Shown here one piece after another: positions 59,255 through 64,000 of a DNA stretch of 64,000 nucleotides. Position numbers and translations under genes: made by a program. The DNA is from Moniliophthora roreri (lineage: Eukaryota; Basidiomycota; Agaricomycetes; Agaricales; Marasmiaceae), in NCBI GenBank assembly GCA_001466705.2, contig LATX02000197.1:1-64000 (forward strand), written 5' to 3'. Under the pieces are notes generated by a model. That model was not told the DNA's origin, searched no databases, and saw only the letters and a list, made by a program, of their open reading frames with translations. Within the stretch, counting starts at the first letter, position 1. Every line of letters begins with the position of its first letter.

Positions 59255-62200
59255 TCATGAAGGCCTTCGTGCGCTCGGAGGCATGGGTAGTCGAGTAGCA
59301 GCGTCGGGTATATCTAACATAAGGGAATGAAGGGAATGGGGTGCTGCTGTTGGTGCAAGAAGTTCGCCATCTTCTGCTATAGAAGACGCCGAAGGGGACG
59401 ACGAGGAACAAATTTCACCGTCTTCCTTTAACGTGGCAACAGCAATATCAATTGAGTCTGTGAGCATCACAACGCCGTGAGTAGCGACTACACGCGATAC
59501 ATGAAAGTCAATGCTGACCTTGCTACTGCTCAAGTCTCTATTGACTTGGTAACAGCTGTGGTTGGGAGTAATTCCCAGAGCGATATCGGTGCGACCGCGG
59601 TGCTGTTGGTGGTGCTCTGTTGGTCGAGCCTGGAGCAAAGGGGTTGTGGGACAATGTCGATCTCTGTCCATGTTGCGAAGCCGGAGCAGCTACGGCCGCT
59701 ATTGTTGGAGGTTCTGACGTTGGTGAAGTTGGGGCCTGAAAATAGTCTTGGTAAATCTCTTTCGACATGGCAAGCCACTGTGGTTGGTCACTCACAGTTG
59801 ACCTAGTTGCCGAAACTGATTCCTGAGCCAGTATGGAGGTTCCTTGTTGCATGCCTGGCATCCTTTGCCTTGGGTCTCTCGACTCACTCGGTGGTACTCT
59901 GTCATCACCACTATTACTACCACGTAAAGCCTGACTCCTCGCTGTACGCAGGGATGCCAAACGGTCCGATGGCTGCAGTTCAGCAGATCGAGCGCGCATC
60001 GAAAATGACTGCTCAGAGACTGCAGAAGCAGGGGTATTCGGTGATTGCGCCAAACCTGGAGAGAGTCTTTGAGAATGAGACCCCCTGGATCCCATCGACG
60101 AATGGCTGTCTCCACGACTGTTTTCCAAAGCCGTTCTCGAGGTTGATGCGGGAGACTGCCGTAAGGATGAAGATGAAGGGGCAACCGAGATATTTGGATG
60201 CGAAAGCTGAGGTGTTGAAGGTTGTAATGCCGACTCTGACTGCGCATGTCGCAGTTCAGGTGTACAAGGGAAGGATCGGTTTGACGAGCGTCGTCGAGAA
60301 ACTGCGGTTCGATCAGGAAGTATTTCCGAATCTGCGGATGCGAGTATGGTCATCGGCGCGTCGGGCAACTTAGTGGGCCTAGCATTGCGAGATGCTGCCT
60401 GCAATGAACTAGCACCTGCAGGTACCTCAGTATTGACTGAAGATAACGTCGGTTTCTTAGCAGTTCTGGGAGCGGCTGCTGAAGATGATGTAGCAGAAGC
60501 AGGAGTTTTGGACGTGGCTTTCGCTGAAGCCGAGCTCGCTTTGGAGATTTTCATGGTTTTCAAAAAATTCGAAGACACCGAGGCAGTCATGAAAATGTCC
60601 TCCTTGATCGGCTTCTTCTCCCTCACCGACTTCTTTTCCTGCTTCACCGCAATAGTCCTAGACGGCCCTGCCTGAGGTTCAGGGTTCAGCTTGCGCTTCG
60701 TCTTCGCACGCTTCGACATCTCTTCATCTCCACTGTCGCGTGCATTAGACTTCCGCTTCCGTATCAACGGTACGTCACTATCGGTCGCATCATCGTCCAT
60801 GGCTTCCATCTTCTTCACCTCTACAGAGTTCATGATCCGGTCAACAAGGTATTTCTCCTCCTTTGCCCAATAATCGGTTGCCGATTGCTGCTCTGCATTG
60901 CCTGACCTAGTATGTATAGCGGACTTGACATTCTGGCGGACGTATTTCGCGAGGTGCTTGTATATGGTGGAGTTGAATCGAACCTCGCCTTTACTCTTTC
61001 CCTGAGCGGTTTCGCGTAGGCACTGGACGCCAATGCTCAAACGTTCCATAGAAAGGTCCTTTGCGTGCAGGAAGATCATATATGCAGTCATCATGAACTC
61101 CATGGCGCTGAACTTATGGGAGGACACGAATGGCTTGCCCAATTTGGGATCCAGGACAAGTGCGCAGAGGATTGTGATGACTTCACAAGTCTTCTTGAGG
61201 AAGCTGGGGTGCACCCCGGCCTTCTTGGCATTATTGATCAGCCACTTCTCGATCTCACCATGAGTGGGCTGGCTGGGAATCTTTGCGGAGCTGATCGACG
61301 ACTCGATGAGATACAAGGCCTGAGCGACGACTTGGAAGTCTCGTCCGCGGTCCTTGCCCCAGTTGACGTTCCCGTTGAAACTCTGATTTACTTTATCTCT
61401 AACTTTGCGAATGAGGTTGGGATACGGCCCATTGATGGCCTGGAGGCGTTCTGCAACGGTCAATGCCACGCCATTCTGCACTCTCTATCGGAATCAGAGT
61501 TAGCGCACCGAACAAACTAGACACGTCAGGATGTTCACCGAAAATATCTCTCTTTCGTGGTCATCTGTGATACCTCTGTATTCCAAGCAGTTGATGACGG
61601 AGGATTCGAAGCGATCCTTCAAATGAGCGGGGAGAACCTTCCGACCCTTCACGCCAGACGTAGTATACCAGGATTTCTGTGCTGTGAGGCTGTGATACTT
61701 GCACAATGAACGAAAATGTATGCTTAAACAGCTAGACGACGTACGGATCTTTGTCTATTAGAGAGGTGATCAGCACGTCATGGAATTGACCCAGTGAGAA
61801 AATAAAACTCACGGCAGAGCTGAAATTAACGAATCAATGACGGAACACAACGTTAACGAAGGAAGTGCTTTGAATGTCAGAAAAACTACCGACCTCACCA
61901 TCCCAGAATCTGACCAGAATCGTCAATAGATCGTTGATAGTTCACAACTAGACGCTCACCGTCTGATTGATGTCAACCTCTGTTTACCGTCAATGCAAGT
62001 CCTTGTTAATTCTCCCGTAGTGGGGTGCTCGGTCACGGCTGGAATAAAAGATGGTCAGCAACCAGTAACCAGATGAAAGTGAGTGTGTCGCACAAAAAAT
62101 GACCTGTGGTATGGGAAAATTGTTCATCAACGAGTCTATCAAAGCCGATTGTTTCGAGTCGTTCCAGACGACATCTGTGGTTATACAAAACGTGAAGAAA

Positions 62201-62614
62201 TCTTCACTCTTAATAGGACGATCACGCACCTCTTTGATACTCAGGGTCCAGGTTGATTTTTCCTTTCTTCATCTGATCTGGAGGAAAGAGAGACTCGTCA
62301 TTAAAATAGCCTAATAATGATTCGGTTGACGCACCATACAGCCATGATGGGGCGTACGCTCTTTGCACAGCTGGTTGAAGTGCTGGCCCTGGAGGAGGCG
62401 TGGGTTCTGTCTTGAGTGCACGAATAGAGGATCGTGTAGATCGAGACTTGGTCGTTTTCAACGATATTGCTTGTTGACTTTGTGGTTTCTTGATCTTGAC
62501 GGGAGCCGGCAGTGGCGGTAGCTCCTCCGCCCTCGGCTGGTCCTCCTCCTCCTCTTCGCTATCTTCAATCTCAGTAAGATCACTGTCCATATCATCCTCA
62601 CATAGTGGCGGCAT
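59255..62614 (-). CDS. DUF262 (GmrSD N-terminal-like) protein with disordered C-terminal region
   Basis: ATG at 62614 (MPPLCEDDMDSDLTEIEDSE) opens an acidic, then basic, N-terminus. The DUF262 domain follows: GKINLDPEYQRDVVWNDSKQ, ALIDSLMNNFPIPQVIF, TGELTRTCIDGKQRLTSIRR (the DGQQR-like NTP-binding motif), KVLPAHLKDRFESSVINCLE, EREIF, MQNGVALTVAERLQAI and RGRDFQVVAQALYLI. The rest is a long Ser/Ala/Pro/Thr-rich, Lys/Arg-containing tail with nuclear-localisation-like KRAKTKRK. The main frame stops at 59538, but a GTCAAT...CACAG intron would join LLPN to SIDIAVATLKEDGEICSSSS and end at 59255. DUF262 is the N-terminal domain of bacterial GmrS/GmrSD restriction systems, and fungi carry eukaryotic relatives of unknown role. 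The GmrD-type nuclease domain is not visible here. Confidence 0.8.
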
Positions 62615-63447
62615 AGTGGAGGCAAAGACAAGTTGCAGAGAAGATTGGGATTGGGTGGTCGTGATGGTCCAAAACCAAGGCGCCTTTTTTTCCCGGAAAT
62701 ATATGAGGCATGTGACGGTTCCTGCCGCTTTGCATTTATGACTCGTTTCACCCGACTGGTCAAAGCTCCTAAAGACTCGAATCTTTTCAGACTTTTCTCT
62801 TTCGAATTCCTTTATGGTAAACAAGTACACGATTTTGGTAGCTTGTAGCTGTGGCATGCACTAACTCCGTGATGCATCATTCGCTGCACTGCATTGGCAT
62901 TCGGGTCCGGGTTGAAGTTTTCAATTCTGACTGAAGATATCGAGTTGCGGCACGGGAAAGACTGGATAAGAGACGCGGAGTCGCGGACACGAAACACTGT
63001 TAGCACTAACCATTTTGGTCTGACCAAGGAGAATCCCCGGATTGTAACCTTTGTTTCGTTTAAAACGTGGCGGAAGCATGCCCGAACATGCAGTCTTTCA
63101 TATGGTGCTAACTATTCCTGGAGATGATAAAGATAGATATGGATATATAGATTCACAGCTCCGTAAACACGTCTCACAAAGGAACAACTGGAGTGTCCTA
63201 GGAACAATAACTACCGTTGATAACAAGATCTGAGAGGACGGTCATCGGACGAAAACTAGTCCTACCACTGTTTCACACACAAGGAACTGCAGTACTCATA
63301 AGATCGTCCAGCCAGTAATACAATCGAAACCTGATCGTTGAAAAAGAATGTTTTATTCCTGCAGGTACAATCAAGTGCTGGATACGTTGGTGCCAATCCT
63401 TAATACCGTGCACATTGTCAGGTTTATGAGATACCTCCATGGCGCCC
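62615..63447. other. intergenic, no supported gene
   Basis: The upstream flank of the DUF262 gene and the 3' flank of the amidase gene. Short frames only. Confidence 0.5.
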
Positions 63448-64000
63448 TCATGCGTTTGCCGCCATCTGGTATTCAAGGAGAATCGCCACATCCATGAGCA
63501 ATCTATCATATCCCCATTGTCCAACGATACTAACGCCTACAGGCCAGCCATCCGATTCCTTGTCTCCACCAGTCTCCTGAGGTACAGGTGTGCTTATAGC
63601 AGGTAATCCGGCCAAAGAGGCTGGCACTGTCATCACATCCTGCAAATACGAGTCCAATGGATTCGTAGAAGAGCCTTTACGTGGCAGCGGTGGTGCGATA
63701 CATATTGCTGAAGGGTGAATCAGAACATCTACCCCCTGCGGATCGATTTCTTGAGGCGTGTTTGTGCGTCGATTCCGCCAACGAAATACACGGTCAAAGT
63801 CGTTTCGGACTAGTTGTCGAACTTTTTGTGCTTGGAGGAAGTAGTTGTCGAATGCACTACATGGAGATTAAGGATATTACGTATATAAAGGCACAAAACA
63901 CGTACTCGGCTGTTAATGCGTAGATCCCCAAAAGAACTCGCTTCTTGACTTCCTCACCAAACCCTTCTGACCGAGTATGTGCGTAGAGTTTGGAAGTTTT
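63448..64000 (-). CDS. glutamyl-tRNA(Gln) amidotransferase subunit A, C-terminal part
   Basis: The window edge cuts the gene, leaving only its C-terminal exons. After an intron (63858-63904) the frame gives [60 protein letters not shown] (a conserved amidase-family block) and [20 protein letters not shown], ending AANA at 63448. Upstream of the intron is [20 protein letters not shown] with GIYALTAE. This pattern is that of GatA, the amidase subunit that converts Glu-tRNA(Gln) to Gln-tRNA(Gln) in mitochondria (HER2 in yeast). The catalytic Ser-Ser-Lys triad lies beyond the edge. A paralogous amidase is possible, but the blocks favour GatA. Confidence 0.85.

Noticed and set aside
1..64000. CRISPR arrays, rRNA genes, bacterial operons or prophage
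   Set aside because: No spaced direct-repeat arrays, no rRNA-like sequence, and all genes have spliceosomal introns.

Overview
The window is nuclear DNA from a filamentous basidiomycete, most likely an Agaricomycete. Genes are split by many introns of about 50 bases with GT...AG ends. Families typical of that class are present: a Plavaka-type transposase, a chromodomain Ty3/gypsy element, a secreted heme peroxidase, a tyrosinase and TKL-type kinases. There are no operons, no CRISPR array and no convincing functional tRNA or rRNA gene. Three single N bases (1336, 5489, 10868) look like contig joins, and the second joins two contigs that overlap by about 1.9 kb.

1-3.2 kb: one small gene for a disordered Asp/Tyr/Pro-rich protein (1408-2476). 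3.2-23.3 kb is a repeat island of dead, nested mobile DNA. It holds an AT-rich inverted-repeat element containing a tRNA-Ser-like Pol III module, a chromovirus (LTRs 6183-6761 and 10874-11451, GCCTT target duplication) inserted in an older decayed gene, a nonsense-riddled Spt5-like gene, a 185-bp palindrome, and a Plavaka transposase pseudogene split by a 2.45-kb TIR element. Several reading frames here are broken mainly by stop codons explainable as C-to-T or G-to-A changes, pointing to CpG deamination or a RIP-like process.

24-31 kb: a Cdc24-like Rho-GEF whose C-terminus is a TKL-type protein kinase, then a tyrosinase lacking its CuB half, then a 66-bp perfect inverted repeat. 31-38 kb: a type-B carboxylesterase, a polysaccharide deacetylase and a secreted heme peroxidase whose promoter-proximal segment and first exon are inverted in place (35398-35672). 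38-44.4 kb: an unrecognised membrane/His-rich gene, a TRK potassium transporter, and a divergently transcribed mitochondrial citrate carrier sharing a 213-bp promoter with it.

45.8-47.9 kb is a cluster of small inverted-repeat elements. 48.4-49.7 kb holds a small secreted protein gene and its decayed tandem copy. From 49.7 kb to the right edge, housekeeping and host genes follow, all on the minus strand: adenylosuccinate lyase, a MOV10/SDE3-like helicase, a possibly degenerate MACPF-like gene, a DUF262 (GmrSD N-terminal-like) protein and the C-terminal part of glutamyl-tRNA(Gln) amidotransferase subunit A. The genes are not functionally clustered. Shared themes are only broad: secreted oxidative enzymes at 28-37 kb and core metabolism on the right.
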